DNA from: Zingiber officinale
Lineage: Eukaryota > Streptophyta > Magnoliopsida > Zingiberales > Zingiberaceae
Reading direction: 5' to 3'
DNA: 64,000 bases
NCBI RefSeq assembly: GCF_018446385.1
Contig: NC_055991.1
Coordinates: forward strand, 97,695,712-97,759,711
Part shown: one piece after another, positions 35,011 through 45,189 of the stretch
Position numbering within the stretch: the first letter of the stretch is position 1
How the letters are laid out: each line of letters begins with the position of its first letter
Translations under genes and position numbers: made by a program
Notes under the pieces: generated by a model
Seen by the model: only the letters and a program-made list of their open reading frames with translations
The model's database searches: none
Told to the model about the DNA's origin: nothing

Positions 35011-35550
35011 AAAGTCCAAGTATGGAGACTTGGCACTGGAAAAGTCCAAGCAGGGAGCTTGGCACGCAAAAAGTCCAAGTGTGGAGACTTGGCACTGGAG
35101 AAGTCCAAGCAGGGAGCTTGGCACGGGAAAAGTCCAAGCAGGGAGCTTGGCACGAGGGAAAGTCCTAACTGGGATGTTAGGCAGTTGGAAAGTCCTGGTG
35201 AGTGAAGCCAGGCAGTGGGAAAGTCCTAACTGGGATGTTAGGCAGTGTGGAAAGTTCTGGTGAGTGAAGCCAGGCAGTGGCAGTGAGAAAGTCCTAACTG
35301 GGATGTTAGGCAGTGTGGAAATCCTGGTGAGTGAAGCCAGGTGAAAGTCCGGGTGAGTGAAGCCAGGCAAGGGAAAATCCAGATGGATCAGGGATGATCG
35401 AACATCTGGTGTTGAGGAAAGTCCAAGTAGGTCAAAGGGATTGACCGGACACTTGGCGGGGAATTCTAGCAGGTCAAGGGAGTGACCAGATGCTAGGAAT
35501 GAAGTACCAATAGGTCAAGGTTGACCGGATATTGGTTTGGAAGGTTTGGG
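35011..35550. repeat. Array of about 16 tandem short hairpins with covarying stems
   Basis: Units of about 28-45 bases follow the pattern AAAGTCC-stem-loop-stem'-GGCA. Stem pairs include CCAAGT/ACTTGG, CCAAGC/GCTTGG, CCTAAC/GTTAGG, CCTGG/CCAGG, CCAGATG/CATCTGG, CTAGCA/TGCTAG and ACCAATA/TATTGGT. The last three units nest a second stem (GGTCAA/TTGACC or GGTCA/TGACC). The stem sequence changes between units while complementarity is kept. The same array is in the other LTR at 40195-40718, with unit-level differences. Confidence 0.9.
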
Positions 35551-35576
35551 ACTTGATTTGGGCAAAAACCAAGGTC

Positions 35577-35890
35577 TGGATTGGTCTGCAGACCGATCCA
35601 GTGATACGTTTGTGTATCTGATCGGTCCGGTGACCGATCAGATAACAAACAGAAGGCGTTCTGTGGGCTTACTGATTGGTCTGGGGACCGATCAGCATGA
35701 AGCTTGATCGGTCCCCGGGACCGATCAGGGACGCTACCACCTGAGGTGGGATCGATCCGGGGACCGATCAGATTCCACACAGAGAGTTGGGCAATTCTCT
35801 GTGAAGTCTTCTGATCGGTCTGGGGACCGATCAGCACAGGGCCTGATCGGTCCCCACGACCGATCAGGAAAGCCCCAGACCGATCAGGGT
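35577..35890. repeat. GATCGGTC...GACCGATC palindrome cluster
   Basis: At least six near-perfect palindromes of 22-26 bases, for example CTGATCGGTC-CGGT-GACCGATCAG at 35618-35641 and CTGGATTGGTC/GACCGATCCAG at 35577-35602. Flanking bases covary (CTGGATC with GATCCAG, CTGATC with GATCAG). It is repeated at 43418-43740 and, in the interior, at 39214-39310. Confidence 0.9.
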
Positions 35891-35940
35891 TCTAGCCGTT
35901 GCGTTGCAACGGCTAGTTTCTTCGCTGTCTTCTTCGCAGG

Positions 35941-35948
35941 TATAAAGG
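35941..35948 (+). promoter_or_regulatory. LTR TATA box
   Basis: TATAAAGG, the only clear TATA box in the LTR, downstream of all the hairpins; the twin copy is at 43787-43794. It implies that the hairpins lie in U3 and are transcribed at the 3' end of the element RNA. Confidence 0.6.
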
Positions 35949-36514
35949 GGTCGAGGACTGCTGCTGCATAAACAAATCTTCTTCTTCTTTCCTTCTAGAA
36001 CTTCTGTTCTTCTGCTGCTGAAGCTTCTGCTTCAACAGAGCTTTGATTGAGCTCGCCTCCGAAGCTTCGCGTGAGCTTCCAGTTGTCGACCAGCTGCTGC
36101 GTTTGGGTTGTGAAGTTGCTGCTTCACCTCCAGTCGACAAGAAAGCAAGCAATTGGTAGAGTGCTATTGTATTCATATTGTATTGCTTTTCTTACTGTTC
36201 TTGTACTCTTTGTTTGCTGTTGCAAACGTTTGTGGCGAGGTTTCTCCACCCACAAGGAGTATATTGTATTAGCCGGTTCTCCGGGGACTCATCCACCGAC
36301 GGATTGACTGGACTCGTCCACCTTACGGACACGCCGAGGAGTAGGAGCCCTAATATCCGAACCTCGTTACATCCTTGTGTTAAGGTTTGATTTTCTTCTC
36401 TTTCGTTTCTTTGTATTTTCCGCTGCGCTAACACGTTTTGTAGAAAGAAACGACGATTTGGGGTCGGCTATTCACACCCCCCCTCTCTAGCCGAGTACGA
36501 ACGATCCTAACAAG

Positions 36515-36530
36515 TGGTATCAGAGCAAGG
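36515..36530 (+). other. Primer binding site (initiator tRNA-Met) of TR-GAG element
   Basis: TGGTATCAGAGCAAGG, two bases after the 5' LTR end. Confidence 0.93.
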
Positions 36531-36573
36531 CCGCTCTTCGACGGATCAACACCCGGGGGAGCACGGGCTAGAG

Positions 36574-38016
36574 ATGGATCTCTATGGAGAAGATGTCACG
36601 ATTCAACCCTTCTACGAGTCTCACGACAACTTCACATATTGGAAGGTAAGGATGATGTATTTTCTTAGGACTAATATGTTAAATTGGTTTTGTGTACAAG
36701 AAGGGTTTTCCCCTCCGATGGATGAGGAAGGAAAACCTATCAAGAAGAAGGAGTGGACGAAAGAGCAAATCCGACAATCCGAAATCAATGACGAGGTAAC
36801 AAAAATTATTGAATTTGTCTTACCTAATAATGTTTTGTGCAAGATAGATAGGTACAACAACGCCAAGGAATTGTGGAACAATTTGACAAAATTCCATGAA
36901 GAGGAGCCTAGTGAGCCAAGTAGCTCACATCATGGAGGAAACGAATTGGGAGTTGAGGGCTACTCAACATCCAAGGAAGAAGAGGAGGAGAGCTCTTGTT
37001 CAAGATCGGAGCAAGAAGAGGCATCTACCTCCGGAAGGGATGAAGAAGAAAGCTCATCTACATCCACAACCCTAGGTAACTCAAACACTGTGATTTCAAG
37101 CAAATTACACATAATGTGTTTTGAGTGTAGGAAGTTTGGGCACTACAAGAGTAAGTGTCCAAAGAGGGTTAGAAAGACTCCACCGGCACCAAAGGTCAAG
37201 GAAGCCGGAGTCCCGACATGCAAGAGCAAGAAGCACGTGGTGTGCTTCCAATGCAAGCAACGGGGACACTATAGGAGTCAATGTCCAAGGGGGAGGCAAC
37301 CTCACAAGGACAAGAGGCCAAACACATGTAAAGGGGGAGCTAAGGCAAACCCTAAGGTAACATTTAAAGCTCATTCTTGCAATTCTAGTAGGAAGCATGC
37401 TAGTAGTCTTATTGCCATTGTCAATAATGATAAGCATGTTAACACTAGAAATCGATACATGTGCTTAGGAGCCAAGCATGCTAGCCTAGATAAGAACAAT
37501 TCTAGAAATGCTAACCCTAGAATTAACTCATCTAAGGCTAAGGAAAATCTAGATAGAAATCCCAAATCATCTAGACACATGCCTAGGAATACCTCAAAGA
37601 AAAATGATAAATCAAAACTTGAGGTATTAGAGAAAGAAAATCAAGTCTTGAGGTCAAGACTTGACTCTCTAGAAAAGGCTCTTAAGGATTTGACTCTAGG
37701 GTCTAGGGGTCAAAAACCCAAGTCCAAGGATAAGAAAGGTTTGGGTCACAAACCTAAGTCCCAAATGGTCAAGCCCACCTATCATAATGTTCCATTCGAC
37801 TATGGAACAAAACCTAGGGCTAGGAAGACCAACACCAAGGTCACAAGGGGAGTCACCCATAGAGTTGATCTTGATGAGTCCCAAATGGCCAAGGCTTTAA
37901 AGCCTAAGAGGGTCATTAGGAGGGTTGCTAGGGAAGTTATCCCTAGTGAATATTTAGTGAACCCAATGAGCTCAAATAGGTATTGGGTTCCTAGGAGCAT
38001 CTTCTCTACCCCATAG
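36574..38016 (+). CDS. gag: Copia-type Gag polyprotein with two zinc knuckles
   Basis: Intact 480-residue capsid/nucleocapsid-like protein that would package element RNA in cytoplasmic particles. The N-terminal region has the plant copia Gag signature FYESHDNFTYWKVRMMYFL (residues 13-32 or so), then an acidic Ser/Glu-rich linker at 110-165. Two CCHC zinc knuckles follow, C182-C185-H190-C195 (CFECRKFGHYKSKC) and C224-C227-H232-C237 (CFQCKQRGHYRSQC), then a Lys-rich region with a short coiled coil near 347-372 (LEVLEKENQVLRSRL). I start at ATG 36574; the frame is open upstream into the primer site but has no earlier ATG. The gene ends in a plain stop with no pol frame after it. Confidence 0.9.
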   Translation: MDLYGEDVTIQPFYESHDNFTYWKVRMMYFLRTNMLNWFCVQEGFSPPMDEEGKPIKKKEWTKEQIRQSEINDEVTKIIEFVLPNNVLCKIDRYNNAKELWNNLTKFHEEEPSEPSSSHHGGNELGVEGYSTSKEEEEESSCSRSEQEEASTSGRDEEESSSTSTTLGNSNTVISSKLHIMCFECRKFGHYKSKCPKRVRKTPPAPKVKEAGVPTCKSKKHVVCFQCKQRGHYRSQCPRGRQPHKDKRPNTCKGGAKANPKVTFKAHSCNSSRKHASSLIAIVNNDKHVNTRNRYMCLGAKHASLDKNNSRNANPRINSSKAKENLDRNPKSSRHMPRNTSKKNDKSKLEVLEKENQVLRSRLDSLEKALKDLTLGSRGQKPKSKDKKGLGHKPKSQMVKPTYHNVPFDYGTKPRARKTNTKVTRGVTHRVDLDESQMAKALKPKRVIRRVAREVIPSEYLVNPMSSNRYWVPRSIFSTP

Positions 38017-39936
38017 ATGGGTTAGAGAGTGTCAACTCCAATTGGAAGGGTAGTTAACCCAACTTTGAGGAAATTGACACTCAAGGAGCATTTTCAAGGT
38101 TTTGTGAACCTTTGAAAATGAAATGGAATAATCATTAATATTTACTCCTTGGAAGAGTAAAATGTGCCATCATGGAAAATGTTGATGATAATTTCAATTG
38201 GCACAAGTTGGGAAAATCTAGAGGACTCTTGAGGAAAAATGAAACATGCCAAGATTTGAGGATAAATTTGATCTTTAGGTGGCATGAATGAATCTAGAGT
38301 TCAAGAAGTGTCAAAATTAGGATTTTGGCATTTTAGGGCGATCAAGGGTTAAAGCTTAAGTATTAGCTAAGACTAAGAATACTTAGATAGGCAATCTAGG
38401 TATGTCTTATGTATGCTAAATCTTGCCATGATTGTTTGCCCTCACATGTCATGACATCATGTTTAGTTTTATTATCATTTGAAATGTCATGATAATGCTT
38501 AGGCTAGTTTTTATGTCATGTTTATTTAAGTTTCAAACTTTATGCCATGACATCATGACATTGACACATGTTTTCATTTATGATACCATTTTATGCCATG
38601 TCATCATCTCTTGCATTAATAATCAATTGAATTGATTTAAGGATGAAAAACACATTTTGATATTGAGATCAAATTTGTGTTTAGAAAATGCATGAGACCT
38701 TAGTCTAAGATACCTAAACCCATATCTCACATCAAAATTGCCATGGATGTGTTTGATACACTTTAGATGTGTGTGAGATATTAGGATCATGAATTAGGAT
38801 CAAGGTGCATAGTTCTTGTACCTAGATGAGCCTAATTCAAGAAATGGAGGATCATAGGGAAAGCTTGTGTACAAGTCATGTACATTTAGCCCTAAGATTA
38901 TGGTCCTAAATTAAAAGGTTTAAAATCATTTTGAAATTGATTTGAAAAACCTTGGTGAAGCCATTTTAGTGATAGCATTCATCATTGAACATTGTAATAC
39001 AAAGTTGACTTAACTTTGAACTATTTCAAAGTTTTTGAACTTTGTATCAAGATTTGAAAATGGAAGTTATTTTCATCGAAAATTATTTTTCCATAATAGT
39101 GTATGGTATGAGGAATGTATCCTCAAAATTTTACAATTTTTGAAATTTTCTGTGATTTTCTAGAGGTTTCTGAATTTCGGGAGAAGAAATCAGAAATCTG
39201 ATATCAGACTTGTGGACCGATCAGGAGGTTGCCTGATCGGTCCAGGGGATGCTGGATCGGTCACTGTGACCGATCCAGGGAATCCCTGATCGGTCTGGTG
39301 ACCGATCAGGGGGTGCCAAATGCTGATTTCAGTCTGTTGTCTGAAAGTTCAGCTAGAAGTTGGGTTTTGTGGATTTCTAAAGGTTTGGAACTCACAAAGA
39401 CATTGTTGGTGCAATGGTCAAGGGGGAGTTGACTTTTAGGGGGAGTTTTATCTAATTGTCAAGGGGGAGTTGACTTTTAGGGGGAGTTTTTACTCCTTAA
39501 GACTTTTGAGGATTAGTGATATGGGACTATCACTAAGTTGATTGTTGAGTTTAGTGTCAAGGGGGAGATTAAGAGTTTCAATGAAAGGTATGAGACTTTC
39601 ATTAGGAAGAAACTCTTGACCTTGATACCCTCCTTTTTCTTTTTGATGTGTGTCAAAAAAGGGAGAGTGTTCATTGGAGAATTAATTGGAGAACCCAAGT
39701 TAGGTTATCGGGTTAACCTAAGCTAGGGGAAGAATGTCAAGGAATGTTCGAGGAAGAACATTGGAATTCTTTTTGATGTGTGTCAAAAAGGGGGAGAATT
39801 ATTGGAGAACCCAAGTTAGGTTATCGGGTTAACCGAGAATGTTCAAGGAAAGAACATTGGACATTGGAAGATGGTTGGAAAACCTAAGTTAGGTTATCGG
39901 GTTAACTTAACTTGATTATGGGTTTTGTCAAACATC
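38017..39936 (+). other. Non-coding interior of TR-GAG element
   Basis: No pol domain in any frame. It contains repeated TGTCATGACATCATG-like palindromic strings at about 38446-38610 and a GATCGGTC palindrome cluster at 39214-39310 (best CTGGATCGGTCAC/TGACCGATCCAG). From 39418 to the LTR there is a ladder of purine tracts (GTCAAGGGGGAG, TTTTAGGGGGAG, CAAAAAGGGGGAG), with three copies of GTTAGGTTATCGGGTTAAC near 39697, 39815 and 39885. Confidence 0.75.
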
Positions 39937-39949
39937 AAAAAGGGGGAGA
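39937..39949 (+). other. Polypurine tract of TR-GAG element
   Basis: AAAAAGGGGGAGA immediately before the 3' LTR start TGTTGG. Confidence 0.85.
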
Positions 39950-39950
39950 T

Positions 39951-42900
39951 TGTTGGTGCAACCTTAGGTCAAGGTTGACCTGGTTGACCCGACTCGAGTA
40001 GACTTGACTCGAGTTGTATTTTGATGTTTGACTTGGGAAGATTGTCGGTGCAACCTTAGGTCAAGGTTGACCTAGTTGAGTTGCATGTTGATGTTTGACA
40101 CTCGTGAGAGAGTTCTATTCTTGATGTGAGACAAGAATAGATGGTTGGGAGATTATTGGTGCAACCCTAGGTCAAGGTTGACCTGGTTGACCTGAAAAGT
40201 CCAAGTATGGAGACTTGGCACTGGAAAAGTCCAAGCAGGGAGCTTGGCACGTAAAAAGTCCAAGTATGGAGACTTGGCACTGGAGAAGTCCAAGCAGGGA
40301 GCTTGGCACGGGAAAAGTCCAAGCAGGGAGCTTGGCACGAGGGAAAGTCCTAACTGGGATGTTAGGCAGTTGGAAAGTCCTGGTGAGTGAAGCCAGGCAG
40401 TGGGAAAGTCCTAACTGGGATGTTAGGCAGTGTGAAAAGTCCTGGTGAGTGAAGCCAGGCAGTTGGAAAGTCCTGGTGAGTGAAGTCAGGCAGTGAGAAA
40501 GTCCTAACTGGGATGTTAGGCAGTGTGGAAATCCTGGTGAGTGAAGCCAGGTGAAAGTCCGGGTGAGTGAAGCCAGACAAGGGAAAATCCAGATGGATCA
40601 GGGATGATCGAACATCTGGTGTTGAGGAAAGTCCAAGTAGGTCAAAGGGATTGACCGGACACTTGGCGGGGAATTCTAGCAGGTCAAGGGAGTGACCAGA
40701 TGCTAGGGATGAAGTACCTGTTAGAGTGTATACTAAAAGCCTAGCTTTTGGTATAAACATTAATCTAGAAATAAGAATCGCATTGGTCAAATGTCTACAT
40801 TTATGATAAATGTAGTTGCTCAATTAATTTATATTGTAGATAACATGGTGTGTGGTGTCACATACAGAAGATCATGTTATCGGTTCCTTATAAATTATAA
40901 ACAGTAGCTCACGACCAAGATGGAAAGGAACAAACCATTGGAAGGTCGTAGTGTAATTAGGTATTAGTTTATCTTAATTATATGATTACACTAGTACACT
41001 TAGAGTGTATTGAGTAGGACCATTTGAGGTCGTTCCTTTTATACTGACTTTATAAAAGAATAAAGACCTCAGTTATTATGGAAGTGTGTGCTCTTAATCC
41101 TAATATAATAACAAGCACATATATTTGATATTTATTTCTTTAATTTATCAATGGGTGAGATTTAGTTCGATAAATCAATAAACCCGATAAGTTGGGAAAT
41201 AGTATCACTTATAGTGTGTGTTGTTGATTATAGAAGGCCGTGTCCTAGAGATACTAGGTTGATAATGTCCTCAAGAGGAGCTCATAAGGATTGTCATGTT
41301 AAACCCTGCAGTGGACTTAGTCCGACATGATAATAAGGTTGAGTGGTACTACTCTTGGACTTAGATATTAATTAAATGAGTTGTCGTTAACTCACTTAAT
41401 TAGTGGACATTCGATATCTTAAACACAGGGAGACTAACACGCTCATAATAAGAAGGAGCCCAAAATGTAATTTGGGATTGGTGCGGTAGTTCAATAATAG
41501 TTCTTTAGTGGAATGAATTATTATTGATGAAATTAAATTGTGTGTTCAGGGCGAACACGGGATGCTTAATTTCATCGGAGACCAAAACCAATTCCTCCTC
41601 TCGGTCCCTATCGTAGCCTCTAGTATATAGAGATTTATACCCACCGATACCCACCTTCTTACCCATCAATGGGGCCGGCCAAGCTAGCTTGGAACCCAAG
41701 CTAGGGCCGCCAAGATCAAGTGGATGAGTCATGTAGGTGGTGGCCAAAGCTTGGGTCCCAAGCTTTGGTGGCCACCACTAGAATATTTAAAAGGATTTTA
41801 TTAAAATTATTTCTTATGCGGATATCATGATTTTAAAGAGAGTTTAAAATTAAAAATTTTCTTTTATAGCTTTCTACAAAGATTAAGAGAAGAGATTAAT
41901 CTCTTTCCTTATTTGTAGTTTAAAAGGATGGTTTTAATTTTGGTAAAATTTTACTTATTTGTAAATCATCTACATGTTTAAAGAGAGTTTAAAATTTGAA
42001 ATCTTTCCTTATTTGTTGATTAAAGGAGGATTTTAAATTTTAAGAAAACTTTCCTTTTAACCATGTTCATGATTTAAAGAAAGTTTAAAATTAATAATTC
42101 TCTTTTATTAGTTTCTACAAAAGATTGAGAAAAGATTTGATATCTTTCCTTATTTGTAGATTAAAAGAGATTTTAATTTTAGAGATAACTTTCTTTTATC
42201 CACATGTTTAAAAGAAAGATTTTAATTTATTAAATTTCCTTTTTAAACCAATCATGAAGGATTAAATTATTGGAGAAATTTTATAAATTTCGAGACAAAT
42301 TAGGAAGTTTTAATTAATTAAAACTCTCCTTGTTTGTAACTTTGTGGCCGACCAAATAGAATTGAGAAAGAAAATTGTTTTAATTAAATAATTTTTCCTT
42401 TTCAATGGAAAAGAATTAAGGAAATTTTATTAAATTTTCCTTATTCGCCAAGACCAAGGATTATAAAGAGGGGTAGAGAAGGCTTCATGGTGAACAACCT
42501 CTATTATTTCTCTCCTCTTTTCCTTGGTGTTGTGGCCGCCAACCTCTCTTCCTCTTGGTGGTGGCCGAACCTTCTATTTGCTTGGAGCTCTTGTGGTGGC
42601 GGATACTACTTGGAGAAGAAGAAGAAGAAGGAGAGAAAGCTTGTATCCCTTGGAGCTTGGTTGGTGGAAAAGATCTTCATCTTTTGGAAGATTTGTGCTT
42701 GGCCGAAACTTGAAGAAAGGAGAAGGTGCTTTGGTGGATTCTCATCTCGGAAGATCGTTGCCCACACAACGTCCGAGGTTAGAAGAGGAATACTGTAGAA
42801 GATCAAGAGGTCTTTCTAAAAGGTATAACTAGTATTTTTCTTTCCGCATCATACTAGTTATTTTTGGAAATAATACCAAATACAAGAGGCTTACGATTCT

Positions 42901-44357
42901 AGTATTTCGAATATGTTTTTCGAAGTTGTGTTATTTTGTTTTATTTTTCCTTGTGATTTGATTGTTCTTTTCGGTTAACCTAAAGTTATTTTAGGAAATT
43001 AAATATTAGATTTCTATAAAAGGTTTTGTCTAGTCGGTGGTGGTTGCTCCCATATCCAAGAAGGCCATGTGCCTCGCCACGTCAGTACTGGGAACCAATT
43101 ATGGAAATTAATATTTAATGGAATTAATAACTTAAGGTGATTTGGGTCGAACGTGTTAAGTTCCGCAGGAGATCCAAGTCAAAACCTAAAAGAACAAATA
43201 GATTAAGTTTTGGATCAAACGTGTTAAGTTCCGCAGGCGATCCAAAATTTAATTTAAAAGAACACATGGTAGCTAGGAAAAGGTTCAGACCTTTGTACAA
43301 AATTTTTGTACAATGGAACCTCTAGGCTTTCCGAGTAGCAACCAACAGTACCAATAGGTCAAGGTTGACCGGATATTGGTTTGGAAGGTTTGGGACTTGG
43401 TTTGGGCAAAAACCAAGCTCTGGATCGGTCTGCAGACCGATCCAGTGATACGTTTGTGTATCTGATCGGTCCGGTGACCGATCAGATAACAAACAGAAGG
43501 CGTTCTGTGGGCTTACTGATCGGTCTGGGGACCGATCAGCATGAAGCCTGATCGGTCCCCGGGACCGATCAGGGAGGTGGGATCGGTCCGGGGACCGATC
43601 AGATTCCACACAGAGAGTTGGGCAACTCTCTGTGAAGTCTTCTGATCGGTCTGGGGACCGATCAGCACAGGGCCTGATCGGTCCCCACGACCGATCAGGA
43701 AAGCCCCAGACCGATCAGGCTGAAGCCTGATCGGTCCAGGTCCTAGCCGTTGCAACGGCTAGTTTCTTCGCTGTCTTCTTCGCAGGTATAAAGGGGTCGA
43801 GGACTGCTGCTGCATAAACAGATCTTCTTCTTCTTTCCTTCTAGAACTTCTGTTCTTCTGCTGCTGAAGCTTCTGCTTCAACAGAGATTTGATTGAGCTC
43901 GCCTCCGAAGCTTCGCGTGAGCTTCCAGTTGTCGATCAGCTGCTGCGTTTGGGTTGTGAAGTTGCTGCTTCACCTCCAGTCGACAAGAAAGCAAGCAATT
44001 GGTAGAGTGCTATTGTATTCATATTGTATTGCTTTTCTTACTGTTCTTGTACTCTTTGTTTGCTGTTGCAAACGTTTGTGGCGAGGTTTCTCCATCCACA
44101 AGGAGTATATTGTATTAGCCGGTTCTCTGGGGACTCATCCACCGACGGATTGACTGGACTCGTCCACCTTACGGACACGCCGAGGAGTAGGAGCCCTAAT
44201 CTCCGAACCTCGTTACATCCTTGTGTTAAGGTTTGGTTTTCTTCTCTTTCGTTTCTTTGTATTTTCCGCTGCGCTAACACGTTTTGTAGAAAGAAACGAC
44301 GATTTGGGGTCAGCTATTCACACCCCCCTCTCTAGCCGAGTACGAACGATCCTAACA
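39951..44357 (+). repeat. 3' LTR of TR-GAG element, split by a solo LTR
   Basis: LTR sequence is at 39951-40718 and 43348-44357, about 1.77 kb when the insertion and its duplicated GTACC are discounted. It differs from the 5' LTR at scattered bases and in hairpin units: one extra CCTGG unit near 40460, loss of a short GC segment near 43575, and CTAGCCGTTGC shortened to a 20-base perfect palindrome at 43743-43762. Confidence 0.9.
40719..43347 (+). mobile_element. Solo LTR, probably copia, inside the TR-GAG 3' LTR
   Basis: 2629 bases with ends TGTTAGAGTGTATACT and GAGTAGCAACCAACA and target duplication GTACC (40714-40718, 43348-43352). The intact 5' LTR of the host element proves the empty site. 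There is no PBS, purine tract or protein domain, so it is a single LTR left by recombination. A TATA box TATAAAG at 42462 precedes a short leader. The frames at 42487-42832 are LTR leader sequence and not a gene. Confidence 0.88.
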
Positions 44358-44985
44358 GTTTCGACATATTGTCCTGTAGCTCTATCTATTTCATATAATT
44401 GAACTAACTTCTCATAAATTCGAAGGCTTGGTCTTCCATTCAGCAGCTACTGGTTTTATCTACAAGTTACAATATAATTGCATTAAACATTCAGATATAG
44501 ATAGTATCACAGAAGAAAATCAAATATAATTTTTAAATGCATATTATGAAACACACCTCAATTAGTTGTTGCCAAACTTCAGGTTTAACAATGGAGAATT
44601 CTGTGATGGGATCCCATCCAAAGCCACTTATACCATTCTTGAATATATCATAACATGAAAACCAGTATCTTTTAATATGTTTCATGTGATTTTGAATCCT
44701 GTCCTTATCGATAAGTTTGTCAAAAAGTTTTGCTTTCAATTCATTCACAATATTTTCAATACATGTGTAGTAAAGGTTCCACCAATCCTATTACTTATAT
44801 TATGCTGATTCAAATACAATAAGAGCATCATCCATTACTTTATTTCAGACACACTGATTATTGACCTTGCTTGCACTAGCATTTTGTAAGTCCTTTTTTC
44901 GCATCGTTAAAAACAAAAATATATTAATAATCGAACACACAATCATACAAGTAGCTATTTGATATAAAATTCAAGTAACATAGTA
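44358..44985 (-). pseudogene. Harbinger Myb/SANT-like accessory protein, N-terminal part
   Basis: Minus-strand frame at 44748-44533 contains the Myb/SANT-like helices, with KHIKRYWFSCYDIFKNGISGF and the trihelix-like tryptophans, followed by a donor-like site and a further segment next to the LTR insertion. Upstream sequence (44985-44750) retains diverged codons interrupted by stops. The insertion separates it from its C-terminal part at 34251-34765. Confidence 0.65.
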
Positions 44986-45189
44986 AATTAAAATGTCAAC
45001 ATTCATAGTCATCCAATTACAAGAGAATTTAACCAAAACCACTAGATAAACAAATAAACATAAATATCACATATTATAATTTAACCACATAGTCATAGCT
45101 ATGGAATCCCTAAGCAATTCTCCCCTTCTTGCATCGTCACTGTCATCTCTATTACTATGATTTTTCTTTTGATGTTCACTATTATTATT

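Larger units (their letters stand above)
34766..36512 (+). repeat. 5' LTR of TR-GAG element
   Basis: 1747 bases, from TGTTGGTGCAACCTTAGGTC to GAACGATCCTAACA. The first 230 bases contain three copies of the LTR start (GGTGCAACC-TAGGTCAA). A hairpin array covers 35011-35550 and GATCGGTC palindromes cover 35577-35890. A perfect hairpin CTAGCCGTTGC/GCAACGGCTAG is at 35892-35916, and the TATA box is at 35941. Confidence 0.92.
34766..44357 (+). mobile_element. Gag-only (TR-GAG type) copia-like LTR retrotransposon
   Basis: LTRs at 34766-36512 and 39951-44357 (the latter holding a nested solo LTR), target duplication GTTTC at 34761-34765 and 44358-44362, an initiator-tRNA-Met primer site just inside the left LTR and a purine tract just before the right LTR. 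The 3.4-kb interior has one intact gag-like gene and no protease, integrase, RT or RNase H. Gag-only elements with complete termini are known in plants as TR-GAGs and depend on an autonomous relative for pol. The intact gag and similar LTRs suggest recent activity. Confidence 0.9.

Noticed and set aside
35011..35550. Resemblance to a CRISPR array
   Set aside because: The DNA is a eukaryotic LTR; there are no constant repeats with unique spacers, and the variable part is the stem itself.
36514..36573. Gag frame extended upstream to a GTG
   Set aside because: These codons overlap the primer binding site; the first ATG is at 36574.
42487..42832. Two overlapping frames of about 100 codons
   Set aside because: They lie in the leader part of a solo LTR just after its TATA box and have no domain.
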